Origin: Cyclobacteriaceae bacterium
GTDB lineage: Bacteria; Bacteroidota; Bacteroidia; Cytophagales; Cyclobacteriaceae
Direction: 5' to 3'
NCBI GenBank assembly: GCA_020832305.1
Contig: JAFIEV010000082.1
Span: 248,001-312,000, forward strand
Length of the DNA: 64,000 nt
The notes beneath the pieces are model-generated. The model searched no databases and was not told the origin of the DNA. It was given only the letters and a program-made list of their open reading frames with translations. Made by a program: the position numbers and the translations under genes. This document shows, piece by piece, positions 8,906 through 18,275 of the stretch (position 1 is the first letter of the stretch; each line of letters starts with the position of its first letter).

Positions 8906-9658
8906 TTATTTTACAACCTTTTTTAAAATAAATATCATACGGTCTGACTCATCTGGTATGTAGTCATTCAAGTCATAATCGCCGGATAGCTTTTCTATTT
9001 CAAGTCCTGCCTGTTCAAAGTAGCGTTTGAAATCTTTCTTCCTGATGGCCTTAACTTTTTCCTGAAAATGATAATAACTGCCTTTGTCAGTAAATTGAAT
9101 ATCTTTTACAATATAATTATCATCACTGAGCCATTTTTTTATATGAAATTCGATTCCTTCGATGAGTTTTATTTCCTCTGGTACAAGATTATGAACCACT
9201 GTATAAGGGTTTAGGAAATCAATAACCATTTTTCCATCGCTCTTTAATGATTCTGCCGCTGCTGCAACAGCCATGACATTTTCCTGATCAGTGTCGAAAT
9301 AACCAAAGCTCGTAAAGAGGTTTAGTATATAATCATAGGCTGATCTGTGCCAGGGTTGGCGCATATCGTGCACAAAAAAATGTAAATTTTCATTGGCATA
9401 TCGATTGGCCTCTTCAATATTTCGGGCAGATAAATCTAAACCGGTTACTTTGAGCCCTTTACTATTGAGATAAATAGAATGTCTCCCTTTACCACAGGCC
9501 AGGTCCAGAATATGATCTTCAGGGCTAAAATGCAGGTAGTTACCGAGTTGATTTATAAAATACCGGGCTTCTTCCACATCCCGGTTCTTGTACAATATAT
9601 GATAATAAGGAGAGTCAAACCACTCCCCAAACCATTCTTTCTTTTTAGTTGTCAACAT
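8906..9658 (-). CDS. Class I SAM-dependent methyltransferase
   Basis: A 250-residue cytoplasmic Rossmann-fold methyltransferase. Motif I 'DHILDLACGKGRHSIYL' (residues about 46-62) binds S-adenosylmethionine, followed by the acidic 'VTGLDLSARNIEEA'. 'YDYILNLFTSFGYF' near 110-123 and 'DGKMVIDFLNPYTVV' near 147-160 fit motifs IV and V. The family (often seen in Bacteroidota and Firmicutes, annotated only as methyltransferase) has no assigned substrate. Its first 14 bases overlap the end of the upstream apbE-like gene on the same strand, so the two are probably translated from one mRNA. The ATG start gives a complete domain. Confidence 0.85.
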   Translation of the reverse strand: MLTTKKKEWFGEWFDSPYYHILYKNRDVEEARYFINQLGNYLHFSPEDHILDLACGKGRHSIYLNSKGLKVTGLDLSARNIEEANRYANENLHFFVHDMRQPWHRSAYDYILNLFTSFGYFDTDQENVMAVAAAAESLKSDGKMVIDFLNPYTVVHNLVPEEIKLIEGIEFHIKKWLSDDNYIVKDIQFTDKGSYYHFQEKVKAIRKKDFKRYFEQAGLEIEKLSGDYDLNDYIPDESDRMIFILKKVVK

Positions 9659-10685
9659 TTTGAATTAAAATGTAAGCTTCAATACCTTTACTTGTGTAGG
9701 TTTCAACTACACCCTCTTCATCAGTGAATATTAAGAAAGCATCAATCTGGGGTATTTTGTTTATAATTTCGATAGATTTTTCTGCACCCAGTACCATAAA
9801 GGCTGTGGCAAAGCCATCTGCGAGCATGCAGTTTTCGGCAAATACCGATGCACTTAAAAGATTTTTAAATGCAGGGTATCCCGTGAGGGGATCTATGGTA
9901 TGTACCAGTAGTTTTCCATCTTTCATTTTAAAATTGCGATAATTTCCCGAAGTGGCAACGGCCCGGTTCTCCACCTGAGCAATGGCTGTAAAGCCCCTGC
10001 GCTCATAAAATTCTTTACTTGGATCTTCGATGCCTATTCGCCACAATTCTCCTTTGCTGTTTTTTCCCCGGCATACCACTTCACCTCCGATTTCAACCAT
10101 CAGGTTTTCTATCCCTTTTTCAATTAGAAAATCTGCTACTACGTCAACTGCATAACCCTTTGCAATAGCGCTGAAGTCTAGCGCAAGACCCTGAACTGTT
10201 TTACAAACTTTTTCATTATCGTAATAAATTTTATGATATCCCACCTTTCTCAGCAGTTCTTTAATGGATGCGCTATCGGGTAAATCTCTGGTTTGTTCAG
10301 GACCGAATCCCCAGGCATTTACCAATGGCCCTACTGTTGGATCAAAAGCGCCTCCACTTTGCTCGTAAACATAGGTACTCGCTTCCAGCACAGGCAAAAA
10401 ATAAGGACTCTCAAAAACAAAGCAACTGTCTTTGTTGAATCTCGATATTTCAGAAGCCGGAATATAGGTCGACATCGACATATTCCAGTGATATAGCAGC
10501 GAGTCGATTTCATACTGATAATTTTTTGTAGCTGGATCAAGGTATTTAATCAAATAAGGAATAACGCCCATAGTGATGCCTTCAAGTTTGACTTCCACTG
10601 GTGCATTGCGCCATTTCCAGATGCTGAAAGCCATTATCGAAGCTAGTGCAGTGTATAGCAGATATTTATAATACATGGGTTTCAT
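9645..10685 (-). CDS. apbE: FAD:protein FMN transferase (ApbE family)
   Basis: A 346-residue protein anchored by one N-terminal hydrophobic segment (residues about 7-22) with no lipobox cysteine, so it probably faces the periplasm from the inner membrane. ApbE transfers FMN from FAD to a threonine of target proteins, such as NqrB/NqrC or RnfG subunits, and needs magnesium. Supporting motifs: 'EISRFNKDS', 'VGPLVNAWGFGP', 'ALDFSAIAKGYAVD' and the metal/FAD-binding 'LADGFATAFMVLGAEKS' near residue 288. Length matches the family (about 330-350). No Nqr or Rnf genes are in the window, so its target lies elsewhere. It overlaps the downstream methyltransferase gene by 14 bases. Confidence 0.93.
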   Translation of the reverse strand: MKPMYYKYLLYTALASIMAFSIWKWRNAPVEVKLEGITMGVIPYLIKYLDPATKNYQYEIDSLLYHWNMSMSTYIPASEISRFNKDSCFVFESPYFLPVLEASTYVYEQSGGAFDPTVGPLVNAWGFGPEQTRDLPDSASIKELLRKVGYHKIYYDNEKVCKTVQGLALDFSAIAKGYAVDVVADFLIEKGIENLMVEIGGEVVCRGKNSKGELWRIGIEDPSKEFYERRGFTAIAQVENRAVATSGNYRNFKMKDGKLLVHTIDPLTGYPAFKNLLSASVFAENCMLADGFATAFMVLGAEKSIEIINKIPQIDAFLIFTDEEGVVETYTSKGIEAYILIQNVDN

Positions 10686-10704
10686 GAGGTAATAATTTTA
10701 ACGG

Positions 10705-10712
10705 CAAATTTA
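10705..10712 (-). promoter_or_regulatory. Candidate -7 element before the apbE-like gene
   Basis: The reverse strand reads TAAATTTG, an exact match to the Bacteroidota -7 pattern TAnnTTTG, 19 bases before the start codon. No TTTG or TTG was found at the expected -33 distance, so this is a partial promoter call. Confidence 0.3.
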
Positions 10713-10796
10713 GCGATTAAAACGCATAAAATGATTGATTTATGCAGGTTTGCCCGGTAAACAAAACGACTACACATTTGCTTTTTGAAGTATTAA

Positions 10797-10828
10797 TTTG
10801 AAAGTTGACGCTTTTGTAACTTATTTTG
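10797..10828 (+). promoter_or_regulatory. Candidate promoter of the DUF6787-patatin-methyltransferase operon
   Basis: TTTG (10797-10800), 20 bases, then TTATTTTG (10821-10828) gives the Bacteroidota spacing with one mismatch in the -7 box. The TTG inside this box (10826) could be misread as a start codon; the ATG at 10868 lies 39 bases after the box and is the better start. Confidence 0.45.
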
Positions 10829-10867
10829 TACCCTGAAATTTTGTTTTCCTACGTGAACAATAAAAAA

Positions 10868-11185
10868 ATGTCATACCTTCATAGGCTTAGAATTAAATGG
10901 GGAGTTTCCAGCATGTATCAGGTAATTGTAATAATGCTGGTTTTTGCTATTACAGGATTCACCATAATTTTTTTAAAAGATGTGTATTTTAAGCTTTTAG
11001 GTTTTGACCAAAACACCCCTGTATGGATAAAAACATTCATTTATCTTTTACTGGTCTTTCCCAGTTATCAGTTGTTGATTTTGGGCTATGGCGCATTATT
11101 TGGTCAATTTGATTTTTTCTGGTCAAAAGAAAAAAAGATGATGAAGCGAATTGCAGATATTTTTCGTAAAAAATCAGAGAAATAG
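10868..11185 (+). CDS. Small membrane protein resembling DUF6787
   Basis: A 105-residue protein starting at the ATG at 10868. It has a short basic N-terminus ('LHRLRIKWGVSSMYQ'), two hydrophobic segments (about residues 17-37 and 54-80) and a charged C-terminal tail. The opening 'KWGV' and the closing 'LFGQFDFFWSKEKKM' resemble the DUF6787 family of Bacteroidota, whose function is unknown. An in-frame TTG at 10826 would add 14 residues, but it falls inside the probable promoter. The patatin gene follows 12 bases later, so it is probably part of the same operon and may act at the membrane with the phospholipase. That link is inference. Confidence 0.75.
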   Translation: MSYLHRLRIKWGVSSMYQVIVIMLVFAITGFTIIFLKDVYFKLLGFDQNTPVWIKTFIYLLLVFPSYQLLILGYGALFGQFDFFWSKEKKMMKRIADIFRKKSEK

Positions 11186-11197
11186 CCATTATCTAAA

Positions 11198-12112
11198 ATG
11201 AAAGAAGGAAAACCTTGTGTGCTTGCGCTCTCCAGCGGAGGAGCGCGCGGTTTTGCACATATTGGTGTAATTGAAGGCTTGATTGCGCAGGGTTGGAATA
11301 TTAAAGCTGTCAGTGGCTGCTCTATGGGCGCACTGGTGGCTGGTGTCTATGCTTCTGGAAAACTTGAGGACTTTAAGAACTGGGCTTGCAATCTTGAAAA
11401 AAGCGATGTATTCAGGCTTTACGATTTTATTTTCAGTACCCGGGGCATAATGAAAGGCGAAAAGGTCTTTAATGAAATAAAGAAATTTGTCCCTGATACA
11501 CCTATAGAAAGCCTCCCCATTCCTTTTTCTGCTGTCGGTACGGATTTGCGCAATAAAAAGCAGGTAATTTTTAATAAAGGCAGTCTATACGATGCCTTCA
11601 GGGCCAGTTCGTCTATTCCAGGGGTAATGAAACCCATGTTGATAGAGGGTCAGGAAATACTCGATGGAGGCATTTTGAATCCTCTTCCTGTTGATTTGCT
11701 TCCCAAATCAGAAAATACTACAGTTATTGCAGTAGATGTTTGTGCCAACCTCCCTTTTGAAGTTTCCGACAAAAGCCACTCTGAAATACTGCATGAAACA
11801 GAGTTTAAAAACCAGGTAGATGAAGTACTGCGTAAGTGGTTCGGCGTTCGCAGACAAATTAAAGCGCAACCAGAACCAACGCAACCCATTCCAAAACAGT
11901 TTGGATTTTTTGAGTTATTGCTTAAATCAAATGATCTGATGCAAGACAGACTTACAGAAAAAATTATTGAGATTCATAAACCGGATGTGGTCATAAAAGG
12001 GTCGCGTGATGCTTTTGGTACATTTGATTTTTACAAAGCCCGTGAAATTATCGATTATGGCCGTAAAATTTTTGAGGAGTCTGCCATTTATAAAATTTCA
12101 ACATTCCCTTAA
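11198..12112 (+). CDS. Patatin-like phospholipase, RssA-type
   Basis: A 304-residue patatin-domain hydrolase. The active-site parts are all present in the first 160 residues: the oxyanion motif 'SSGGARGFAHIGVIEGL' (about 9-25), the nucleophile serine in 'SGCSMGALVAGVYASG' (G-x-S-x-G, about residue 42) and the catalytic Asp in 'LDGGILNPLPVDLL' (about residue 155). No signal peptide is seen, so it is cytoplasmic or membrane-peripheral, unlike the secreted patatins with an outer-membrane barrel. The family cleaves acyl chains from phospholipids or other lipids; the substrate is unknown. It sits between a DUF6787-like membrane protein and a methyltransferase with gaps of 12 and 3 bases, indicating one operon. 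Confidence 0.92.
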   Translation: MKEGKPCVLALSSGGARGFAHIGVIEGLIAQGWNIKAVSGCSMGALVAGVYASGKLEDFKNWACNLEKSDVFRLYDFIFSTRGIMKGEKVFNEIKKFVPDTPIESLPIPFSAVGTDLRNKKQVIFNKGSLYDAFRASSSIPGVMKPMLIEGQEILDGGILNPLPVDLLPKSENTTVIAVDVCANLPFEVSDKSHSEILHETEFKNQVDEVLRKWFGVRRQIKAQPEPTQPIPKQFGFFELLLKSNDLMQDRLTEKIIEIHKPDVVIKGSRDAFGTFDFYKAREIIDYGRKIFEESAIYKISTFP

Positions 12113-12115
12113 TCA

Positions 12116-12733
12116 ATGATGTTATACCGCGAACTAAACAGACTATTGGGCAATGTGGATATTTATCTGCTCGATGCCATACTAAAAGGGCTTTTTGAGC
12201 CTGAAATGAAAATCCTGGATGCCGGTTGTGGTGAAGGAAGAAATTTGTTTTATTTCATCAGAAATGGTTTTTCAGTAAATGGTATCGATAGCAATGCATC
12301 GGCGATACAGATGCTGCAGTTTACCGCTCGCAGTCTGAATCCCAACTATATTCCAAGCGATTTCAAAGTAGGTAAGCTGGAAGAAATGCCATGGCCTGAT
12401 CAGACCTTTGATGCCATAATCTGTAGCGCAGTATTGCACTTTGCTGAAAACGAAGTCCATTTCTTTAAAATGACAGATGAGCTGGTTCGGGTCTTAAAAC
12501 CTGGAGGAACCCTATTTATCAGGATGGCTTCTGACATCGGGTTTGAGATAAAACCAGAAAAAGCAGATGATTTTCGTCATCATCTACCGGATGGTTCAGT
12601 ACGTTTCCTTCTTACAAGGAATCTGTTATCTAATTGTCTGCAGCGCTATGCACTCAGTTTCATTGAACCTTTAAAAACCGTAAATGTAGCCGATCAACGA
12701 TGTATGAGCACCTTGCTTCTCCGTCTTCAATGA
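12116..12733 (+). CDS. Class I SAM-dependent methyltransferase
   Basis: A 205-residue cytoplasmic methyltransferase with a complete motif I 'KILDAGCGEGRNLFYF' (about residues 32-47), 'NGIDSNASAIQML' for the ribose-binding acidic residue, 'MPWPDQTFDAIICSAVLHF' as motif IV and 'ELVRVLKPGGTLFIRM' as motif V, the pattern of the Methyltransf_11/25 families. Substrate unknown. It begins 3 bases after the patatin stop codon and is probably translationally coupled to it. There are two adjacent ATG codons at the start (12116 and 12119). Its last 7 bases overlap the end of the convergent adaptor gene on the other strand. Confidence 0.87.
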   Translation: MMLYRELNRLLGNVDIYLLDAILKGLFEPEMKILDAGCGEGRNLFYFIRNGFSVNGIDSNASAIQMLQFTARSLNPNYIPSDFKVGKLEEMPWPDQTFDAIICSAVLHFAENEVHFFKMTDELVRVLKPGGTLFIRMASDIGFEIKPEKADDFRHHLPDGSVRFLLTRNLLSNCLQRYALSFIEPLKTVNVADQRCMSTLLLRLQ

Positions 12734-13881
12734 TCGTAGCTGCCTTCGTGAAAAGCGTTGACAAGGGTATTCAATCCATTTATTACATATAATTTTGTAG
12801 TGTCGGCATTTCGCAAAGCTGTATATCCTATTTCCCGGATATCTAATTCGACATCCATCATGGCATAGGCAAAATTTTCACTTTCCTGATCTACCACATA
12901 AAATACATGGTTACCATCGACCGAGCTGTTAATGGCCTTGTCGGGCAAAACAGGTCTCTTGCTTCGTTCAATCAGTATTTCTGCATTTACATACATCCCG
13001 ACTTTCAAAGTTCCCTGATTGGGGTACAGTAAGGCACGTACCTGCAGACTCCTGTTTTCGGGTTCTATACTGCCTGAAACCAGCATAATTTCACCTTGAA
13101 AAACCTCATCAGGACGGTTGGGTAAATGAAAATTCACTTTCTGACCAACAGAAACATCCATTGCGTCTTTTTCAAAAACATTAAGTTCAATATGCATTTG
13201 CCGGTTGTCTATTATTTCGGCAACTGGTTCGTCCTGGCCAAGGTGCATACCACTAAAAGCAAAGACCTGATTAACAAAACCCGATACCGGTGCATACAAG
13301 GCTAGCCGGTTTTGAACCTTACCGGTAGAGAGACTGGCTGTATCGATACCTAACAAGTTTAAACTTGCAGCCAAACCGGCAAGGGTTGACATATGCTGAC
13401 GGTATTCAGATTCAGCGAGGGCCATCAGCTTTTTTGAGCTGGCATCCTTTTCGCCCAGGAACCGCTGCCTTTCATATTCCTGCTTAAGATAGATTAAGCG
13501 AGCGGAAGTTTCCTGAAACTCTTGCTGCATTTCAATAAATTCAAGACTATTTATTTCAGCTACGGGTTGGCCTTTTTGAACCCATTCACCAGGAAGGCAA
13601 TGCAGTTTGTGAATGTAACCGGTAATCATTGAAGTGATTAGCGCCCGCTGGCCTGGTGGCACATTTATCAGACCGTTGGCGTAAATTCTTCTGCCCATTT
13701 CACGGTAGCTGATTTTGCCATGTTGAATCCCTGCCATTTCAATTTGTGACGGATTGAGCCATAATATTTCGGGTTTACCTTCTGGTTCCCCATCTATATG
13801 CTCTTGCGCGACCCTTCCACAGGAAGAGAAGATCAGGAAGAGAAATATTAACTTTTTGATGGTACAGGTCATGGTTTTCAT
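12727..13881 (-). CDS. RND efflux periplasmic adaptor lipoprotein (CusB/CzcB family)
   Basis: A 384-residue membrane fusion protein. The N-terminus is a lipoprotein signal ending 'FLFLIFSSCG', so the protein should be anchored by lipid on the periplasmic side. It has the adaptor layout: beta-barrel/lipoyl pieces around 'ALITSMITGYIHKLHCLPGE' and 'KGQPVAEINSLEFIEMQQEF', a helical hairpin (about 120-185), then 'LYAPVSGFVNQVFAFSG' and 'GQKVNFHLPNRPDEVFQGEI'. Adaptors of this group connect the CusA-like pump to the outer-membrane channel and may bind the metal. Its ATG overlaps the stop of the pump gene as ATGA (13878-13881), showing translational coupling. It is the last gene of the operon; the gene order is pump then adaptor. 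Confidence 0.92.
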   Translation of the reverse strand: MKTMTCTIKKLIFLFLIFSSCGRVAQEHIDGEPEGKPEILWLNPSQIEMAGIQHGKISYREMGRRIYANGLINVPPGQRALITSMITGYIHKLHCLPGEWVQKGQPVAEINSLEFIEMQQEFQETSARLIYLKQEYERQRFLGEKDASSKKLMALAESEYRQHMSTLAGLAASLNLLGIDTASLSTGKVQNRLALYAPVSGFVNQVFAFSGMHLGQDEPVAEIIDNRQMHIELNVFEKDAMDVSVGQKVNFHLPNRPDEVFQGEIMLVSGSIEPENRSLQVRALLYPNQGTLKVGMYVNAEILIERSKRPVLPDKAINSSVDGNHVFYVVDQESENFAYAMMDVELDIREIGYTALRNADTTKLYVINGLNTLVNAFHEGSYDH

Positions 13882-16800
13882 TGTAACAGGTAAAAAATTT
13901 GAATAGAAGTTTCATTGTAATCCTGAATGGCATCGGCATATCCCAGACGCAATTGTATTGCTTCATTAATGCCCCTGATATATTCAAAGTATTCGATTTC
14001 ACCACTTTTAAAGAGTACATCAGCATTTTCTTCGATCAAGACTGCATTAGGTATTGCCGTATTTTCGAAGTATTCCAGCTTTTGGGAAAATACTTTTTGC
14101 AGGCTCGTAAGCTGCCCGAGTGAGCGTTGAATGTTCCACGACATTTGCTGGACCTGGTTTTCGGCTATTTCTCGTCTTATTTTTGAAGCCTGAACCTGCG
14201 CACTCAGGGACCTTCTCCACAAAGGTATCTGTATGCCCACCTGCCAGCCATCATATCCTTTAATTTCGTCAAGCGATTGCCACCAGTAACCGGCAGACAA
14301 ACCCGGAGCAAATCTAGATCTTTGCCATTTAATATCGTGCTGGGCCACCATCAACTCTTTTTGCATGAGTTCCATTTGAAGATTGTGTTCTGCCGTTCCG
14401 CCTTGTATTTCTCTGAAAAGCAATTGCTCATAAAATATTTCAGGATCAGGCGGATCAAAATCTGATGTCATAAGCCATGCAGCCAGGGCTTCTTTTGCCA
14501 CCTCCCTTTCTGTAAGGGCTTCCCGGGCTCTCATACGAAGGTCTTCATATTGGGTCTCCACTACTACCTTAGACAGCAAATTGGCCTCGCCGCTTTCATA
14601 CCTGAGTACAGCAATTCTTACGGCATCCCTGTAGATACTCAGTGCGTAATCAAGAAGCCTCAGACGTTGTTGTCTCCACAATAGAGAATACCAGGCAAGG
14701 CTAACATCTCTTTCAAGGTCTCTAAGGCTTAAAAAATAAGCTGTTTCCTGCCGGTTTACCCATTGATTCAACCATTGTGAACGTGCATGTTGCTCAAAAA
14801 ACGAACCAAGGTTTTGCCATATACTCGTATTGTTATCAACAAAGGGCCCATCGATCTGGCCACGGGTAAATTGCACATCGGTAGTGCCAAGATCCCAGGC
14901 GGTCTTTTTCAAACTTTTTGTTTCTTCGAGTCTGAGTCGGGCATTTTCCAGTTCTATGTTGTGTTTTCTGGCTTTTTGTAAAGCTTCCTCAAGGCTAAGC
15001 CCGCTTTGTGACTGCACAGAAAGCGGAAGCGCCAGCAGCATAAAAGTTATAAACAATTTCACAGATTTATTGCTCCATTGGCTAAAACGCCATTTACCAC
15101 TGCTAAAAAAATGGTAGATCACGGGCAAAAAAAGTAAAGTAAGCACTGTACTGGTAAATAAGCCTCCGATGACCACCGTCGCAAGTGGTTTTTGAACTTC
15201 TGCGCCTGCTGAGGTAGATACGGCCATTGGTAAAAAACCAAAGCCTGTGGTAGTAGCGGTAAGCAATACAGGTCTCAGCCTGCTTTTTGCACCTTCCAAT
15301 ACTCGCATGGTAATGTCTTTTATCCCTTTATCTTTTAATTCGTTAAAATAGCTGATCATTACAATGCCATTTAGGGTAGCGATGCCAAATAAGGCAATGA
15401 AACCAATTCCGGCAGAAATACTGAATGGCATTCCACGCATCCAAAGAGAAAAAACGCCACCTATAACGGCGAGCGGAATAGCGCTGTATACCATAAGGGC
15501 TTGTGGAAGCGACCCAAAAGCAAAAAACAACATCACAAAAATCAGCAACAATGCCAGCGGAACCGCCAGTTTTAGCCGCTCCAGGGCCATTTCCATATTC
15601 TCAAACTGGCCACCATATCGCATATAATAGCCTTCTGGCAATGCGATGTTTTTATCGAGATTTACTTGTATTTCCCTGACAAGGGATTCCAGATCCCGAC
15701 TGCGCGCATTTATGTTGATAACCACCCTTCTTCGTGTATTTTCCCTTGAAATTTGGGCTGGGCCATACCTGAGTTGAATATCAGCAACCTCCGACAAAGG
15801 AATGGTAGAACCTCCGGGAAGGTCGACATGAAGACGATAGATATTCTGAAGATCAAATCTACTTGGCTGGTCATATCTTACGACCAGGTCAAAACGCTTC
15901 TCTCCCTCGTAAATTAGACCCGCCGATTCTCCGGCATACGCTATACGCAGCGTTCGGTTAAGATCAGATATTTGTAAACCATGGCGGGCCATGGCTTGGC
16001 GGTCAAACCGAACCGTCATTTGGGGCAGGCCCACCACTTGTTCTACACTAATATCACTCACACCATCAATATTCTCAATCAGTCCTCTGGCTTTGGTAGC
16101 CAGATCATACAATGTATATATGTCTTCTCCGTAAAACTTAATGGCCAGATCAGCCCGGGTACCAGTAATAAGTTCATTAAAACGCATTTCAATAGGTTGG
16201 GTAAATTCAATGTCTATGGATGGAAATATTTCCAGCACCTCTTTCATCTTATCGGCCAGTTCTTCTTTGGTGAGCCCCGATTTCCAGGTTTTTATGGGAT
16301 GAAGTCGTATGATAATATCAGACATTTCCATAGACATCGGATCTGTAGGTACTTCAGCAGCGCCTATTCGACTTACGATCTGGGAAACTTCTGGAAATTC
16401 TTTTATGAGTAATTTCTCCAGCTCAGTGCAAAAATGAATATTCTCTGAAAGGGAGGTACCTGGTTTCAATATTGGCTGAATAACAAAATCGCCTTCATCG
16501 AGGGTCGGTACAAATTCTCCCCCTAAACGATTATCGGCAAACCAGGTAAGTGAGAGCATAAAAGCCGTTATTATAACCACCAACGAAGGCTTTTTCAGAA
16601 GAAACTGAAGTATGGGAATATACCATTCTTCCAATTTTTTCATCAATCTTTGTGAGGGGTTGCTGCGGCTTACTGACTCGGGCCTTAAAAGCAAAGCTGA
16701 AATGGCAGGAATATAGGTCAGACATAAAATCATTGCTCCTAATATCAGCAGGCTGAAAGTTGTTGCCATTGGCCTGAACATTTTTCCTTCAATCCCCGAC

Positions 16801-18209
16801 AAGCTGAAAATGGGTATAAATACAATAAGAATGATTACCTGTCCGAAAAAGGCAATATGCATCATTCGTCCGGAAGCAGCAGTAGCAATCTGATCCCTTA
16901 GATTTGTAAGCCCATCACCTTTTTCGCTTTGCAGCGCCAGTTGGTTTTTTGAATACTGATAAAGTATGTACTCTACAATAATTACCCCTCCATCGATTAT
17001 AATACCAAAATCGATGGCTCCCATGCTCATAAGGTTTGCCGATAAGCCCATTTGATTCATAATAGCGATAGCAAATAAAAAGGCAAGGGGAATTATGGAG
17101 CCGATAATAAGACCAGCCCTCCAGTTTCCCAGTAAAAGAATGACCACCAAAAAAACGATAGAAGCTCCCAAAAAAAGGTTTTCCTGTATTGTTCGGCTTG
17201 TTTTTGAAATCAATTCAGATCTTTCAAGAAATGGATTGATGTACACCCCCTCGGGGAGCAGATCGCTGATTTCCCCGACCCGCTGTTTTACATTGCGTAT
17301 TACCTGGTTTACATCAGCCCCGCGTAGCATCATGATTTGCCCCATGACTTTTTCGCCTTCTCCGTTGGCCGTAATGGCGCCAAACCGATTGGCATAACCC
17401 ATTTTTACTTCGGCAATATGGCTTATCAACACTGGAATATTTCCGCGGCTTCTAACCACAATATTTTCAATATCTTCCACACTCCTAACCAGGCCTTCAC
17501 CTCTTATGAAATAGCTTTCATGGTATCTCTCTATATAACTGCCTCCGGTGTTTTCATTGTTGTTTTGCAGCGCAGTGAAGACTTCAGTGAGGCTAATGTT
17601 CAATGCACGGAGTTTCTCTGGCTGCAATGAAACTTCGTATTGTTTCAAATAACCACCCCAGGTATTGATTTCCACTACTCCGGGTATGCCCGCTAAATGT
17701 CTTTTTACCACCCAGTCCTGAATGGTTCGCAAATCCATGGCTGTATATACTGTATCGTAACCAGGTTTTACATCCAGAATATATTGGTAGATTTCACCCA
17801 ATCCGGTTGAAATAGGTCCCATTTCAGGGATACCAAAACCTGTAGGTATAATTTCTTCCACCGATTTTAATTTTTCAGCGATGAGTTGCCGAGGAAGATA
17901 AGTTCCTAAGTCGTCATCAAAAACCACCGTTACCACGGAGAGGCCAAATTTTGAAATGGATCGTACCTCCCTCACGCCTGGCAGATTTGCCATCTCCAGT
18001 TCAATGGGATAGGAAATAAATTGTTCAATATCTTCAGTCGATAAGTTTCTGGAAGTAGTGATGACCTGTACCTGGTTGGTGGTGATATCCGGAACCGTAC
18101 CAAAAGGAATGTTAAAAGCTGAGTATATACCCCAGGCCGCCATTAATGCCACCACCATTAGCACCACTGCCTTGTTTTTAATGCTCAGCGAAATGATATA
18201 ATCTATCAT
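13878..18209 (-). CDS. CusA/CzcA heavy-metal RND pump fused to a TolC-like outer-membrane channel
   Basis: A 1443-residue fusion. Residues 1 to about 1035 are a full heavy-metal-efflux RND pump, an inner-membrane proton antiporter: 'IPFGTVPDITTNQVQV' after the first helix, and the proton-relay signature 'DFGIIIDGGVIIVE' at about 398-411 with the Asp, Asp and Glu spaced as in CzcA. Residues about 1066-1443 are a TolC/OEP domain with long amphipathic helices. The junction (about 1045-1065) reads like a signal peptide: basic 'NKSVK', hydrophobic 'LFITFMLLALPL', then 'SVQSQ'. Such fusions occur in other Bacteroidota. Metals of the Cu/Ag or Co/Zn/Cd group are the expected substrates, but which one is not clear. 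It is preceded by a His-containing small exported protein and coupled to the adaptor gene. Confidence 0.93.
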   Translation of the reverse strand: MIDYIISLSIKNKAVVLMVVALMAAWGIYSAFNIPFGTVPDITTNQVQVITTSRNLSTEDIEQFISYPIELEMANLPGVREVRSISKFGLSVVTVVFDDDLGTYLPRQLIAEKLKSVEEIIPTGFGIPEMGPISTGLGEIYQYILDVKPGYDTVYTAMDLRTIQDWVVKRHLAGIPGVVEINTWGGYLKQYEVSLQPEKLRALNISLTEVFTALQNNNENTGGSYIERYHESYFIRGEGLVRSVEDIENIVVRSRGNIPVLISHIAEVKMGYANRFGAITANGEGEKVMGQIMMLRGADVNQVIRNVKQRVGEISDLLPEGVYINPFLERSELISKTSRTIQENLFLGASIVFLVVILLLGNWRAGLIIGSIIPLAFLFAIAIMNQMGLSANLMSMGAIDFGIIIDGGVIIVEYILYQYSKNQLALQSEKGDGLTNLRDQIATAASGRMMHIAFFGQVIILIVFIPIFSLSGIEGKMFRPMATTFSLLILGAMILCLTYIPAISALLLRPESVSRSNPSQRLMKKLEEWYIPILQFLLKKPSLVVIITAFMLSLTWFADNRLGGEFVPTLDEGDFVIQPILKPGTSLSENIHFCTELEKLLIKEFPEVSQIVSRIGAAEVPTDPMSMEMSDIIIRLHPIKTWKSGLTKEELADKMKEVLEIFPSIDIEFTQPIEMRFNELITGTRADLAIKFYGEDIYTLYDLATKARGLIENIDGVSDISVEQVVGLPQMTVRFDRQAMARHGLQISDLNRTLRIAYAGESAGLIYEGEKRFDLVVRYDQPSRFDLQNIYRLHVDLPGGSTIPLSEVADIQLRYGPAQISRENTRRRVVININARSRDLESLVREIQVNLDKNIALPEGYYMRYGGQFENMEMALERLKLAVPLALLLIFVMLFFAFGSLPQALMVYSAIPLAVIGGVFSLWMRGMPFSISAGIGFIALFGIATLNGIVMISYFNELKDKGIKDITMRVLEGAKSRLRPVLLTATTTGFGFLPMAVSTSAGAEVQKPLATVVIGGLFTSTVLTLLFLPVIYHFFSSGKWRFSQWSNKSVKLFITFMLLALPLSVQSQSGLSLEEALQKARKHNIELENARLRLEETKSLKKTAWDLGTTDVQFTRGQIDGPFVDNNTSIWQNLGSFFEQHARSQWLNQWVNRQETAYFLSLRDLERDVSLAWYSLLWRQQRLRLLDYALSIYRDAVRIAVLRYESGEANLLSKVVVETQYEDLRMRAREALTEREVAKEALAAWLMTSDFDPPDPEIFYEQLLFREIQGGTAEHNLQMELMQKELMVAQHDIKWQRSRFAPGLSAGYWWQSLDEIKGYDGWQVGIQIPLWRRSLSAQVQASKIRREIAENQVQQMSWNIQRSLGQLTSLQKVFSQKLEYFENTAIPNAVLIEENADVLFKSGEIEYFEYIRGINEAIQLRLGYADAIQDYNETSIQIFYLLQ

Positions 18210-18275
18210 TGCAGGATGTATTTAAGAAAAATTAGAAAAAACCACCAATGGGCCGCGGGGAAAGGCGAAGGCAGT

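Noticed and set aside
10826-10867. Upstream TTG start for the DUF6787-like protein
   Set aside because: The TTG is inside the probable -7 promoter box, and the ATG at 10868 gives the usual short basic N-terminus.
15981-16412. 143-codon frame opposite the CusA-TolC gene
   Set aside because: Antisense shadow within a conserved domain; no start context or recognisable family.
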